Source: Maribacter sp. PR1
GTDB taxonomy: Bacteria; Bacteroidota; Bacteroidia; Flavobacteriales; Flavobacteriaceae
Direction of reading: 5' to 3'
Assembly: GCF_028464145.1 (NCBI RefSeq)
Contig: NZ_JAQPCG010000001.1
Location: forward strand, 1 to 64,000
Length of the DNA stretch: 64,000 nucleotides
The notes under the pieces were generated by a model. The model made no database searches. It was given only the letters and a program-made list of their open reading frames with translations, and was not told the origin of the DNA. Below are positions 63,153 through 64,000 of this stretch, piece after piece. Numbering within the stretch: the first letter of the stretch is position 1; every line of letters starts with the position of its first letter. Both the position numbers and the translations under genes were made by a program.

Positions 63153-64000
63153 TTAATTATTGTATAAGTACAGCGAAGCTGCTGCTTCTAAATCATTATT
63201 TACTGCTGGAGCAACATCCCCAGTTATATTTAGAGCATCCCTAAAGCCCAATACTTTACCATTACCAATTTCGGCAATGAATATGGTTTTAGTCTTATGA
63301 TCATAGGCTACATCTATAGGATTACCCATTAAAGTAGATGCACCGGCTACTCTAGTTTGGTCACTCAAGGACAATGTACCCCCGTCCATTAAAACTTCCA
63401 TTTTTGAACTAAAGTCCTGTGTTACTTGAAATCCACCATCTGTATTGGCATCCGCTGCATCACCTATATCGGTCATTACCAATACATCATCTGCTTCGCT
63501 ATAGTCGATTCCATGTGTTCTAACTATTCCTTCAACTGTTATTTGCTTATCCGGTGTTATCGCACCATTTGCTGTAAAGCTTGTCAAGAAATTTTCAAAT
63601 AGGGCCAAATCGCTTGTATTGTCGACTACGGCCAATAGGTGATTTCCCATAAAAGTAATTCCCCATGCATTGAAACCTAGTTCTAACGTATTAATTAAGG
63701 CGAAGCTTGTTCCGTCATACTCGTATACATAAAACCTATTCATTCCATTATCGGAAACCACCACATTATTTCCGTAAACGGCAATTTCCCGAGGACTCAT
63801 TAAGTCTGTACTACCGGAAAAGTCCGCAACAATCGATGTTAAATCCGTAACTGCTGAAAAAGTTCCGTAGTATTCCAACTTGGTATCTGATCGCGATGCT
63901 TGAATTAAGGCATCGTTCATGGCACTATAATAGATTCCTTCTGATGATGTAGATTCCGTGGAAATCGTTTTAATCAACATTCCAGAACCATTATAAACCG
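63153..64000 (-). CDS. Beta-propeller-like protein, incomplete (runs off the right edge)
   Basis: The frame is open from the stop at 63153 to the last base, where codons for YNGSG lie before the first Met, so the start is outside the window. The 275+ residues contain repeated strand units of similar shape: PREIAVYGNNVVVSDNGMN, AWGITFMGNHLLAVVDN, THGIDYSEADDVLVMTD and PIDVAYDHKTKTIFIAEIGNG. This is the pattern of an NHL- or WD-like beta-propeller. It ends without a T9SS domain (LEAAASLYLYNN). The role is unknown; exported propellers often bind ligands or proteins. Confidence 0.8.
   Translation of the reverse strand, partial: VYNGSGMLIKTISTESTSSEGIYYSAMNDALIQASRSDTKLEYYGTFSAVTDLTSIVADFSGSTDLMSPREIAVYGNNVVVSDNGMNRFYVYEYDGTSFALINTLELGFNAWGITFMGNHLLAVVDNTSDLALFENFLTSFTANGAITPDKQITVEGIVRTHGIDYSEADDVLVMTDIGDAADANTDGGFQVTQDFSSKMEVLMDGGTLSLSDQTRVAGASTLMGNPIDVAYDHKTKTIFIAEIGNGKVLGFRDALNITGDVAPAVNNDLEAAASLYLYNN

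Overview
The window looks like a chromosomal segment of a marine-type Flavobacteriaceae (Bacteroidota). It is AT-rich. It carries Bacteroidota-only families (DUF4293, DUF1599, BT_3928-type DoxX, DUF3667, DUF2911), a fused SecDF, two type IX secretion (T9SS) type B cargo proteins, a NUDIX-type AraR, TAnnTTTG -7 promoter boxes in front of several genes, and frequent TTG starts. No phage, IS element, CRISPR array or rRNA operon is visible. Two identical tRNA-Glu(TTC) genes lie in tandem.

Layout: 0-3.1 kb is the least ordered part. It holds a small winged-helix/membrane orphan flanked by an inverted 13-bp repeat, short coding-like remnants, a YceI gene under a perfect 20-bp palindrome, and an exported DsrE-like protein. 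3.2-14.4 kb is an L-arabinose locus. Seven genes on the minus strand (GH51 arabinofuranosidase, GH127 beta-L-arabinofuranosidase, araB, araD, araA, exported aldose epimerase, Na+/sugar symporter) are packed 3-28 bp apart and end at a strong terminator. A divergent araR with a degenerate Nudix box controls them. The exported glycosidases release arabinose, the symporter imports it, and AraA-AraB-AraD convert it to xylulose-5-phosphate.

14.5-30.3 kb is core housekeeping: clpS, prmA, tpiA, a DoxX/thioredoxin-like protein, DUF1599, then divergent folP and the c-di-AMP synthase cdaA, an MsbA-type ABC exporter, truA, a YfcE-like phosphoesterase, DUF4293, rho, rpsT, the tRNA pair and proS. 30.4-36.7 kb encodes envelope proteins: a Gly/Trp/Ser/Arg-rich lipoprotein, a FadL/OmpP1-like barrel and two paralogous T9SS type B proteins. 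36.8-49.4 kb holds folE, cysS, an AraC regulator divergent from an aldehyde dehydrogenase-DUF779 pair, yidD, lgt, a DUF192 lipoprotein, a GNAT enzyme, a double-NBD ATPase, secDF, and an exported protein that resembles a SecD periplasmic domain.

49.5-64 kb holds mdh, a small lipoprotein, a DUF6588-like barrel, gyrB, asnB, DUF2911, a NYN-LOTUS protein, an MFS transporter, a DUF6807 protein, a NIPSNAP protein, an OmpA-like protein, and a beta-propeller-like protein that runs off the right edge. No clearly new multi-gene system was found. The best leads are the 5' end (inverted repeats, structured leader, remnants), the yceI operator, the SecD-P1-like orphan and the half-dead double ATPase.
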